Positions 6,871-14,604 of a stretch of DNA of 14,814 nucleotides are shown here, in pieces. The notes under the pieces were generated by a model, which did no database searches, was not told the DNA's origin, and saw nothing but the letters and a program-made list of their open reading frames with translations. How positions within the stretch are numbered: the first letter of the stretch is position 1; each line of letters opens with the position of its first letter. Origin of the DNA: CAZBLP01 sp964492825. Its GTDB lineage: Bacteria; DYJV01. The position numbers and the translations under genes are program-made. Location of the stretch: positions 1 to 14,814 of the forward strand of contig CAZBLP010000049.1 of the NCBI GenBank assembly GCA_964492825.1, given 5' to 3'.

Positions 6871-8072
6871 TGCAAACTAAAATTATATAAAACTCCTCCC
6901 ATAACACATATCATAATTCCGTTAATTAGAAAAAGTAAATCAGGAGCAACATATTTTGAAACATATCCTGTAACAATGTAAGCAAGCGGTATTGTTGCAA
7001 AACACACTGTTGTCAGAAGGGCAAAAAACCTGCCTTTCATACTATCAGGGACAATTTTTTGAAAAAGTCCTATTGCATGTGTATTTATCATTGCAAGAGA
7101 GCTGCCTGATAAAAACAGCCATATACAGATTATAAAAGGAATCGAAGTAATACCAGTAAGAATATACCCTGAACCAAAAATAAAAAGACTAAACGAAATT
7201 ACAAGATAAACTTTTTTAAAACCATGAAAGAAACTCAATAATATCGCCATTATTCCGGCTCCAAGGGCAAGAGATGTTTCATAAGAAGCCACCCATCCGG
7301 CTAAGGAGATATTAAACTTAAATTTAACAATAAGCGGAATTAAAACAAAAACAGGTGCAGTAAAAAAATTTACCAATGCAAATATAACAAATAAAAGAAA
7401 AAGAGGTTTATTTAATTTTAGAAACAAAAAACCCTCTTTTATCTCTTTCAAATAATTTTGTTGCTCTATATTTTCAGCAGTTAATTTTTTACGAATAAAA
7501 GTGATTAGTACAAATGAAAAAAGAAAAGTCAGAGCATTAAAAACAAGAGCACCTTTAAATTGAAACAATGCCACAAGTATCCCTCCAAGGGAAGCTCCTA
7601 TTATTTCAGACAAATTTACAACAGAACCATCAAGTGCAACTGCTTTTGAAATATCTTTTTCATTAACAAGATGTGTAATTGAAGCACTGGCAGCAGATTC
7701 AAAAAGAGGAACAAAAGCAGCAAGAAAAAAACATACTGCATACATTTTTGCAATAGTAAGACTGTTGTTAATTAAGAGAATAAAAGCTGTTAAAAGCACT
7801 GTAAATCTCACAGTATCTGCAACTAACAAGCATATTTTACGGTTAAACCTATCTGCTATTGCACCTGCAAAAGGACCGAATATAACAACAGGTATTGTAT
7901 TTGCCGCAAGTAAAAAACCAAGATGAACTTTGGCAGAAGGTGAGTTTCCGGAGACTATCCACACAGACATTGCTATTGTAAATACTTTATCTCCAATGGC
8001 AGATATGAAACGCCCGAGAAAATAAAACAGAAAATCAGGATATTTTAAAAGAACATGGCTACGTAAATTCAT
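6837..8072 (-). CDS. Major facilitator superfamily transporter (MFS_3-like exporter)
   Basis: This 411-residue protein has about 12 hydrophobic segments and the MFS motif A between helices 2 and 3 (GAIADRFNRK, 70-79). It resembles the MFS_3/EntS-type exporters of siderophores, macrolides and other small molecules, which act by proton antiport in the inner membrane. The N-terminal half contains GFLLAANTIPVVIFGPFAG and a second charged loop FIRKK near residue 195; the C-terminal half has GLFQKIVPDSMKGRFFALL, the usual late PxxxRGR-like loop. It is the last gene of the minus-strand operon, 3 bases after the HATPase-GNAT gene, with a poor ribosome binding site, so coupled translation is likely. 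The context suggests export of whatever the operon makes, but the substrate cannot be read from sequence. Confidence 0.88.
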   Translation of the reverse strand: MNLRSHVLLKYPDFLFYFLGRFISAIGDKVFTIAMSVWIVSGNSPSAKVHLGFLLAANTIPVVIFGPFAGAIADRFNRKICLLVADTVRFTVLLTAFILLINNSLTIAKMYAVCFFLAAFVPLFESAASASITHLVNEKDISKAVALDGSVVNLSEIIGASLGGILVALFQFKGALVFNALTFLFSFVLITFIRKKLTAENIEQQNYLKEIKEGFLFLKLNKPLFLLFVIFALVNFFTAPVFVLIPLIVKFKFNISLAGWVASYETSLALGAGIMAILLSFFHGFKKVYLVISFSLFIFGSGYILTGITSIPFIICIWLFLSGSSLAMINTHAIGLFQKIVPDSMKGRFFALLTTVCFATIPLAYIVTGYVSKYVAPDLLFLINGIMICVMGGVLYNFSLHYSSDNSFDLL

Positions 8073-8075
8073 AAA

Positions 8076-9569
8076 TTATGCAATACTCAATGATTTATCA
8101 TGGTTTTTTATATGTTCCAGCAACATCTCTCCAATTTCAAAAGGCACTTCAATTTTATTAATATCAAAACTCACACCTCCAAACCATTGCAAAAGCATTG
8201 GATGAAAAGTATCATTCCCGGGAAGAACTCCTGTAAACACAAACCCATAATTTTCAAGCAAAGATGCTGCCCATGGAGCATTTGTAGAATTCATATTAAG
8301 ATAAATGGAAATTACTTCCACTCCATCTGATTTTAATTTAAAAATACGGTGTTTAATAAGATTTTCAAAGTCCCCTCCTATACTCTTTATCATTACAATA
8401 CCCAGTTTCATATTTTCAATAAATATTGTCTCAATAAAGCTTTTTGCAAAATCTTCAGGTAATATTTCATCAGTAATAAGTTTTGGAACAGTATTGAACT
8501 GGGAATAGATAAGTTTAATTATTTTTCCATGTTTTTCCGGAATATGAAGAGTCAGATTATTCCAGGGCTTAACCCTTAAAACATTAAATACTGTGCTAAT
8601 TCTTTTATTGCTCTTGGATTCAAATCCTTTAAAATTAACAGATTCTGGTATTAACCCGAAAAAGAAACCAGTTATGCTAAATCCGTCCTTCATTAATATT
8701 TTTTGACTAAAAGGATGATTTGTTACTGATTCTGTAAAAAACCCTTCCACTTCAGGAACATTTTTCTTTTCATGTTCAATTAAAAAATCAGCTATTTTTT
8801 TTGCAACTCCAAGCCCCCTGTATTCCTTTTTAACAACAAGGCTTTGAAATTCAAATAATCCGGGTATTCCTGTAGAACGACTAATAACTCCCGAACCTGC
8901 AACACTGGAGTCAGGTAATTTTGCAACAGCACAAAATATCTCCCCTGTTTTTTGCAAACGATTCAGTCTTTCAGGATAATAAAAATCTTCTTTGGGATAA
9001 GTATAACCGTACACATCAAATACACATCTTGATACTTCAATAGCATCTTCATCGCTCATAGGAAAAACTTTTACATCTTCTCCACTCCATTTATGTTTTG
9101 ATAAATCAGCAGCACACTTCTGGTGAATTATTTCAGACTCAACTATGGAAACATCATCAACATAAAATTCTATTACTATTTCTTTACCATCCATGCCAAG
9201 ATTACGATATTCTACTCTGTCACTTATTCCTTTCATTATCATTTTATCTAAATTTTTTACTAACTCTTCTTCAGAAAGATTACTCTCATCTAATTCGTTA
9301 AAATTAACAATATCTGGTTTGCCTTTGTCCAGAACAGACACTCTTACACCTTTTGGGATTTCAACACATTTTACTATTATAGGCTCATCAGTATATAATC
9401 TGGTATAGCCTATTGCTCTAACTATTGCCTCTTCTGCTGCAAGCTCCATATTCATCTGCTTTTTTCTGCTCAACCCTCTAATTCTCCCAAATTCTTTAAT
9501 TAAATTCAGAACTGCAGGAAGGTATTTTATATTATTGGACATTTCCACTTTTAAAATCTGCTGTTCCAT
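8076..9569 (-). CDS. HATPase-like + GNAT + GNAT-like three-domain protein
   Basis: This 497-residue protein appears to have three parts. Residues 1-140 resemble an anti-sigma-factor type HATPase (RsbW/SpoIIAB-like): a helix with MELAAEEAIVRAIGY (41-55) and a DKGKP (81-85) matching the DxGxG box. The usual N-box asparagine is replaced by R51 and the glycine-rich lid is degenerate, so ATP binding is doubtful. Residues about 165-310 are a GNAT acetyltransferase, with the acetyl-CoA loop in SLVVKKEYRGLGVAKKIADF (243-262) and a later KDGF. Residues about 330-497 look like a second GNAT-like domain lacking a clear motif A but ending with LLENYGFVFTGVLPG (437-451). The ATG follows AAGGAGATAT, 3 bases after the PaaK-like gene. 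Role: possible acyl transfer to or from an operon intermediate, or regulation; not established. Confidence 0.75.
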   Translation of the reverse strand: MEQQILKVEMSNNIKYLPAVLNLIKEFGRIRGLSRKKQMNMELAAEEAIVRAIGYTRLYTDEPIIVKCVEIPKGVRVSVLDKGKPDIVNFNELDESNLSEEELVKNLDKMIMKGISDRVEYRNLGMDGKEIVIEFYVDDVSIVESEIIHQKCAADLSKHKWSGEDVKVFPMSDEDAIEVSRCVFDVYGYTYPKEDFYYPERLNRLQKTGEIFCAVAKLPDSSVAGSGVISRSTGIPGLFEFQSLVVKKEYRGLGVAKKIADFLIEHEKKNVPEVEGFFTESVTNHPFSQKILMKDGFSITGFFFGLIPESVNFKGFESKSNKRISTVFNVLRVKPWNNLTLHIPEKHGKIIKLIYSQFNTVPKLITDEILPEDFAKSFIETIFIENMKLGIVMIKSIGGDFENLIKHRIFKLKSDGVEVISIYLNMNSTNAPWAASLLENYGFVFTGVLPGNDTFHPMLLQWFGGVSFDINKIEVPFEIGEMLLEHIKNHDKSLSIA

Positions 9570-9572
9570 AAC

Positions 9573-10859
9573 TTATATCTCCTTTTTAATACGATTATCA
9601 ACAACTCTCATACATTTGCCTGTTCTTTTGTTTATAATAAGCTGGGATTCATCAATCCATTTAATCTCAACTGGATGAATAAGTTTTTCTTCAATTAAAT
9701 CTGCTATCATTTTTCTTTCTTTAAGCAATGTGTTCACTATTTTTGATTCAATTTCATCAAGATTATCAGCTCTTTTATCTGCACAAAGATTCAGTGTTAA
9801 TCTGTCAAGTTCTTGTTCATGACTGATTATAAGCTGAAAATTGCTAATCTTTACCTGTGAGGAAAATTTTTCAATAATACGGGCAATATCGCTTACATAA
9901 ACTGTTGCAGGTCCAACTCTTGCTCCTGCTTCACTTCTTCCAAGAAGTATGAATTTTCTGTTAGGAGTATTTTCAGGTTCTTTCCACATACCGTAATCTC
10001 CAATAGGATAACGGATAATAGGCATAACTTTTCTTGTAAGGTTTGTTGCTATAATTATTCCTTCCCTGTTCTCTTCTATAATTGGCAAACCTGTATCAGG
10101 TTCAACTATTTCAATTATAGTGTGGTTATCCATAACTCGATGCTCATTAAAACCACAGGTATTATCTGCCCATGCAAGAAACCCTGCATCCACACTTGCA
10201 AGACCAGAAGTAGAAATAACAACATCAGGGAAAATTTTTTTAATTCTCTGCCTCTGATCCGGAAACATTGTTTCACCTGCGTAAAAAATTTTATTAATAT
10301 TGATTTTGGCTCCCTGTTTTTCAAAATAATCAATAAGTCTCAGCAATGTAGTGGGAACACCTGCAAGAACATTTATATCAAACTCTTTAATGGTTTCAAG
10401 AACCAGCTCAGGTTCAGCAGCACCTGAAAGAGGGTAATGTGTAACATTCACAGGAGCTTCTATAAGTGAATGTGATATAAATAAAAAACTTGCATATAAG
10501 CTACCACCATAAAAAAGATTGGCTAATCTGTCTCCGTTTGCAAGGCCTGCAAATTTAAAATGCTCACCAAGAGCACGGCACATTGTTCTCCATTCACTCC
10601 TGCTGAAAATTGAGTGTTTTGGAGCTCCTGTTGTGCCACCGCTTTTAAAAACAAGTCCTCCTGGATTTTTGTCTGTAATAACTCTGTTGTTTTTACCACT
10701 AACATTGGCTTCCCAGAATTTATCAGTATCAATTATAGGCAGGTCTTTCAGCTTCCATCCTGTTTCAGGGAGCCCTTTATAAAGTTCTCTATAAAAAGGT
10801 GAATGCTTTTTTGCATGATTAACTATTTCCTCTAAAGAAAAATATTTATAATGTGGCAT
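9573..10859 (-). CDS. PaaK/LuxE-type adenylate-forming enzyme, stand-alone
   Basis: This 428-residue protein belongs to the phenylacetate-CoA ligase-like branch of the ANL adenylating enzymes, which activate a carboxylic acid with ATP. It has the N-terminal HAKKHSPFYREL segment typical of PaaK-like proteins, the phosphate loop KSGGTTGAPK (72-81), NLFYGGSLYASFL (114-126), GVPTTLLRL (167-175), IFYAGETMFP (191-200), the adenylate-contacting RYPIGDYGMW (283-292) and a C-terminal lysine-bearing KRTGKCMRVVDNR (411-423). The cysteine cluster found in many relatives (CPxC and CxCGR) is missing, unlike its paralogue in the fusion next door. GGAG precedes the ATG, 15 bases after the fusion gene. Whether the acceptor is CoA, a carrier protein or a protein cysteine is unknown. 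Confidence 0.82.
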   Translation of the reverse strand: MPHYKYFSLEEIVNHAKKHSPFYRELYKGLPETGWKLKDLPIIDTDKFWEANVSGKNNRVITDKNPGGLVFKSGGTTGAPKHSIFSRSEWRTMCRALGEHFKFAGLANGDRLANLFYGGSLYASFLFISHSLIEAPVNVTHYPLSGAAEPELVLETIKEFDINVLAGVPTTLLRLIDYFEKQGAKININKIFYAGETMFPDQRQRIKKIFPDVVISTSGLASVDAGFLAWADNTCGFNEHRVMDNHTIIEIVEPDTGLPIIEENREGIIIATNLTRKVMPIIRYPIGDYGMWKEPENTPNRKFILLGRSEAGARVGPATVYVSDIARIIEKFSSQVKISNFQLIISHEQELDRLTLNLCADKRADNLDEIESKIVNTLLKERKMIADLIEEKLIHPVEIKWIDESQLIINKRTGKCMRVVDNRIKKEI

Positions 10860-10874
10860 TTTTTACTCCATTTT

Positions 10875-13370
10875 TTATTTTCTCTTGTCAACAACAGATT
10901 TTAATTTATCACTTGCTTTTGTTCTTATAAAATCAGTTTCCTCAACACATTTTACAACAAGTTCTATTAAAGGCTCATCAACTGTAACTTCCTTTAAATC
11001 TTTGTAATGTTTAACAAGTGCGTTGTACACTTTATTCTCACTGATATTTTGCCCTTTATCAAGTTTCACAGTAATACGTTCACAGCCCGAGACATAGTCT
11101 ATCTGAAGCTGCAACAGTCCTGAATATCCGAGATATTTGGAGAGACAATTTGTAAATTCTCTGTAATTTAGAAAATTTGTTCCTGCTTTGAAAATATCTC
11201 CATACCTTCCCATTAGCTCAAATCTTGGAGATGTTCTTCCGCATGGACACGGCTCATCTATCCACCTGCCAAGATCTCCAATTTCATAACGTGTTATTTT
11301 TTGTCCTTTTCTAAACAAAGGAGTAAATAGCAATCTCCCAACTTCTCCTTTATCTACCGGTTTATTCTGGTCAAGTTTGAAAATTTCAAGAATTTGAGCA
11401 TTTGTAAAAAGATGATGAACCCCATCTTTACAATAAGGGCATGCAAATCCCATAGGCCCTATGTCGTTACTTCCGTAAACCATTGATTTTATAAGTTTTA
11501 CCCCAAATTTATCTTTAAAATGAGCCACTTGTTGAGGATTAAACATTTCACCGCCGTAAAAAATCTTTTCAATACCTCTGTATGAAGCAAGCTTATTTTC
11601 CTGCTTCTGAAAAAGACGAATAATATAGCTTGGCATTCCGCAAAGAGTATTAATTTTATGCTCAGTTATTATTTCAGCAACTTCTTGAAAATCATCAACT
11701 GCAGCCATTGGAAATTGAGTAGCTCCTAATTTTTCAAGAACAGAAAAAATACTTAAAAAACCTCCATACAAATGACCACAATAAAAAAGGTTCATACACC
11801 TGTCATTTTTAATGTCAAAACCAGCAGCAAAAATGCCTTCAGCAGCAGTTTGCATTTGTAAATGATAATCTTCCCATGTATAGCCTGATAATTTTGCTTT
11901 TCCACTACTGCCTCCACTTTTAACAAAAAGTTGAGAATTTTTTAGATGAGAATTTTCATAAAAATACTCTTTACCTGTAATTGGAGTGTTATCAGGAAGT
12001 TTCTGCTGATTAAAAGGCATTAGCTCATCTATACTTGTAATTTGTGGCAATTTATTACCCATCCCCTGAATATTCACCCTTTTGCAATATCTTGTTAAAG
12101 CTCTGACACCGTCATGAGGTTCACCAGGATATGATAAAAAAACTTTGCCAGGTTCAACTATACGTGTAGCTCCTGCTTTAAAGAGTTTCATTGAAAGCAT
12201 TGCACTGTTTTTACTGCTGCATCCCAGTGAAACTGTTTGCAGCCATCTTCTGTAAGGGAATAATACTTTTACAATGTCTTTTTGAGGAAGAGGTTTAACC
12301 CAGATAGTTCTAAAGAGCGGTGAAGCTTTTAGCTCTGAATGGTTTTCAAGTAAAATTCTCCAGTTAAGTGCTTTATCTTCAATAACTGCAGCATCTCCAA
12401 AGGGCTGCTGTAATTTATTCATAAGAGTTGTTGCTGTAATTTCTGCTTGTTCATTTATTTCAATTTTTGCAACAGGATAAAGAGGACTTACTTTTTCCAT
12501 TGCCAATGAAAGCAGATAAGCTATGGTTTTAATTTTTTCAAAATCATCAGTGTCAATATATAAAACCTGCGGAGATGCACATGCCTGCTGCTCCATCCTG
12601 CAAATATCATGTGCAAGTTCTTCCAATAAACTGCTATTTTCCGCTGCTTCAACAGTAAAGTAAGCAAAACTTATTTTATGTCCCCATTCAATAATTCTAA
12701 GTCCCGGAGGTACGGAATTACGAATGGAAGATATTGCTTCATCTCCTCCCCATACTGAAACAGCATCACAAATATTAAACAGTTTATTCAAAATCTCTTT
12801 TTCAGAAGAAGGTATATGAAAACCAAAAAGAAAAGGCTTGATTTCAGGTAAAATAGATCCAAGCATTTCAAGAAGATAAATTGAAAACATTCCATTTCTA
12901 TAAGTGTCTTTCAAAATATTCACATTGCCGCATAAAAGCGATTCAATAACACTTAAAAATCCTGTAGAAGGAGAGTTTCCTGGAGCAATATGAAGAACAG
13001 TTCCAAGAGGCATCCATCCTTCAAAAATATCTGAGCCAAAATTTATCCTTTTTATTCTAAGTGGTCTCTCTGTGCCAAGCTCTCTTTTAACCTTTTCTTC
13101 AAGATAGGACTTTAGCAGTATTTTTGCTGTTTCTTCAATTGTGGCTTTAACCTCATTATCCGGCATACCTAATTGCTTTAAACTATTAGTTACTCTTTTC
13201 GGACAGTTGTTAAGAAGTTGTGTGCCAAGCATATCAGCTGCGTTTATTACTTTCTGTATGTCAATATTTAAATCCAAACCTCTGGCAATATATTCGGGAA
13301 GTTTGTCAATTATAGAATTTATGTTATCATTAGTACAAAGTTCTCCATTTAAAAGAATAGGTAAAGTCAT
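10875..13370 (-). CDS. LuxC-type acyl reductase fused to a PaaK/LuxE-like adenylating domain
   Basis: This 831-residue protein is a two-enzyme fusion. Residues 1-440 match LuxC, the NADPH-dependent reductase that makes aldehyde from an acyl thioester: GWMPLGTVLHIAPGNSPSTG (118-137), WGGDEAISSIR (207-217) and the presumed nucleophile C264 in MEQQACASP. Residues 455-831 are an adenylate-forming domain: KSGGSSGKAK (484-493), NLFYCGHLYGG, CGMPSYIIRL (577-586), KIFYGGEMF, YGSNDIG (632-638), RYEIGDLGRW (694-703), with cysteines C644/C647 (CPYC) and C708/C710 (CPCGR) able to hold a metal. This half lacks the N-terminal SPFYREL segment of free PaaK-like enzymes. The start overlaps the LuxE-like stop as ATGA. 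Fusion of activation and reduction suggests direct conversion of an acid to an aldehyde with an intermediate thioester carrier. Confidence 0.88.
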   Translation of the reverse strand: MTLPILLNGELCTNDNINSIIDKLPEYIARGLDLNIDIQKVINAADMLGTQLLNNCPKRVTNSLKQLGMPDNEVKATIEETAKILLKSYLEEKVKRELGTERPLRIKRINFGSDIFEGWMPLGTVLHIAPGNSPSTGFLSVIESLLCGNVNILKDTYRNGMFSIYLLEMLGSILPEIKPFLFGFHIPSSEKEILNKLFNICDAVSVWGGDEAISSIRNSVPPGLRIIEWGHKISFAYFTVEAAENSSLLEELAHDICRMEQQACASPQVLYIDTDDFEKIKTIAYLLSLAMEKVSPLYPVAKIEINEQAEITATTLMNKLQQPFGDAAVIEDKALNWRILLENHSELKASPLFRTIWVKPLPQKDIVKVLFPYRRWLQTVSLGCSSKNSAMLSMKLFKAGATRIVEPGKVFLSYPGEPHDGVRALTRYCKRVNIQGMGNKLPQITSIDELMPFNQQKLPDNTPITGKEYFYENSHLKNSQLFVKSGGSSGKAKLSGYTWEDYHLQMQTAAEGIFAAGFDIKNDRCMNLFYCGHLYGGFLSIFSVLEKLGATQFPMAAVDDFQEVAEIITEHKINTLCGMPSYIIRLFQKQENKLASYRGIEKIFYGGEMFNPQQVAHFKDKFGVKLIKSMVYGSNDIGPMGFACPYCKDGVHHLFTNAQILEIFKLDQNKPVDKGEVGRLLFTPLFRKGQKITRYEIGDLGRWIDEPCPCGRTSPRFELMGRYGDIFKAGTNFLNYREFTNCLSKYLGYSGLLQLQIDYVSGCERITVKLDKGQNISENKVYNALVKHYKDLKEVTVDEPLIELVVKCVEETDFIRTKASDKLKSVVDKRK

Positions 13371-14515
13371 ATTTTACTCCTTTGCAATAATTCAGATGCT
13401 GCAATTGCACAGCTACGCGTGCTTGATGTGCCTGCTCTTCCAAGTATCTCAAAATAAGGAGTTTCAAGGCCACAGCCACATCTGTCAGGTGGATGAAGAA
13501 CAGCTAAATCTCCCATCATTACACTAATTGCAGGAACAGAGGTTATATACGGTGTTACGAAATGTAAAAAACCAGGTTTCCCGTAATCAATAACTTCAAG
13601 GGTTTTTACATCTCTTATAAAAACTTTCGACCATACAGGCACATGAAACTGATGATGCGGACATTCAATATAAGGAATAGCATGTTCAACTGAACCATAT
13701 CCGTCACGACATCTTTCCTGTGGAATACCAAGCCAATATTCTATCATTTTGTATAATTGCAATTTGGGAATCTGCTGGTTTGCATATCCTTTCCATCCGC
13801 CGCCAAACAATGTAAGGGAATCTGGATGCAGTTTTATAGGCTTCATTTTAAGAGATTGCATTCTTTTTAATGTAAAATACATAAAAGAAGGAAATCCGAG
13901 AATACGGACAGGTAGTCCTTCTTGTGCATATAAATGGAGTTTTTCAATTGTACCAAAAATATCAAATTCATGAGTGCCAGCATCAATATCTGTGAATCTT
14001 AATGCATAAAATATATTGGCAGGTTTTGCAAATTTTATCAGATAATTGTCAGTTGCAGCTGTGCCTAATTTTGAATCAGGAAAGGTTTCATATGTGTAAA
14101 GCAGATAATTAACTTTCTGCTCAGGATTATTCCAGTTATAGTAATCAAATATGAAATCAATCATTCTTCTTGCCGAACTTATAGACCAATCATCAAAAAA
14201 CATCTGACTTTTCTGACCAGTTGTACCGCTCGAAGTCAGGGTAAGAATAACCTCTTCATCTTTAATAGATTTAATTGTATGAGTTTTAAAAAAATTAGCA
14301 TGTATAAGCGGCAGATTAGAGCAGTCATTGATATTTTCAATTGAGTTTTCATTAATTCCGAATTGTTCAAGCAATTTTGAAAAATATTCGCATCTTTCTC
14401 TATGCCATTTCACTGCTGCTTTTATGGCACAAAGAAACATATCATTATATTTATCACCTGAACAGTAAGGAGTGCTAACTTTGCATAACGATTTTATGGG
14501 AAAAGGTATCTGCAT
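13367..14515 (-). CDS. LuxE-family acyl-protein synthetase
   Basis: This 382-residue protein is LuxE-like: it should activate an acid with ATP and move the acyl group to an enzyme cysteine, then to a LuxC-type reductase. Visible features are LTSSGTTGQKS (93-103), LFGGGWKG (236-243), DGYGSVEHAIPYIECPHHQF (271-290), GDLAVLHPPDRCGCGLE and a C-terminal RSCAIAASELL whose C369 sits where LuxE proteins carry their acyl-accepting cysteine. C285, H287/H288, C346 and C348 could bind a metal. ATG 14515 is preferred: AGGAG lies at 14526-14530, whereas the upstream in-frame TTG at 14539 lies before that site. The stop overlaps the next start by 4 bases, so it is co-translated with its probable partner reductase. 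No luciferase genes are present. Confidence 0.9.
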   Translation of the reverse strand: MQIPFPIKSLCKVSTPYCSGDKYNDMFLCAIKAAVKWHRERCEYFSKLLEQFGINENSIENINDCSNLPLIHANFFKTHTIKSIKDEEVILTLTSSGTTGQKSQMFFDDWSISSARRMIDFIFDYYNWNNPEQKVNYLLYTYETFPDSKLGTAATDNYLIKFAKPANIFYALRFTDIDAGTHEFDIFGTIEKLHLYAQEGLPVRILGFPSFMYFTLKRMQSLKMKPIKLHPDSLTLFGGGWKGYANQQIPKLQLYKMIEYWLGIPQERCRDGYGSVEHAIPYIECPHHQFHVPVWSKVFIRDVKTLEVIDYGKPGFLHFVTPYITSVPAISVMMGDLAVLHPPDRCGCGLETPYFEILGRAGTSSTRSCAIAASELLQRSKI

Positions 14516-14579
14516 AATTGTTTTTCTCCTTTTATTCAAAATAATTTAATTTTTCAATAAACTCAATTTTATAAATTAG

Positions 14580-14604
14580 AAAAACTTTATAACTGTTAGT
14601 TTTT
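14580..14604 (-). terminator. Weak AT-rich inverted repeat, possible terminator of the upstream gene
   Basis: On the minus strand AAAAACT and AGTTTTT form a 7-bp inverted repeat with an 11-base loop, starting at the stop codon of the partial gene at 14604-14814 and ending in a T run. Being nearly all A-T it would be inefficient, so the LuxE operon may be partly read through from upstream. The remaining gap to the LuxE-like start (14516-14579) contains no convincing promoter. Confidence 0.25.

Noticed and set aside
8100..9408. Plus-strand ORFs antisense to the HATPase-GNAT gene
   Set aside because: They overlap one another and the minus-strand gene completely and show no recognisable motifs.
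10122..10802. Several 60-100 codon plus-strand ORFs within the PaaK-like gene
   Set aside because: They are antisense to a well-supported gene, rich in unlikely residue mixes, and lack ribosome sites; they reflect the composition of the coding strand opposite.
13141..13527. 128-codon plus-strand ORF spanning the LuxE-like/LuxC-fusion junction
   Set aside because: It is antisense to two motif-bearing genes and its composition (runs of Leu, Ser, Phe) is that of an antisense shadow.
14516..14539. TTG start at 14539 for the LuxE-like gene
   Set aside because: The Shine-Dalgarno AGGAG (14526-14530) lies downstream of this TTG and correctly spaced for the ATG at 14515.
14538..14566. TTGAGT-N17-TATTTT as promoter of the minus-strand operon
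   Set aside because: Each box matches only 4 of 6 bases and the predicted start would fall on the Shine-Dalgarno itself.
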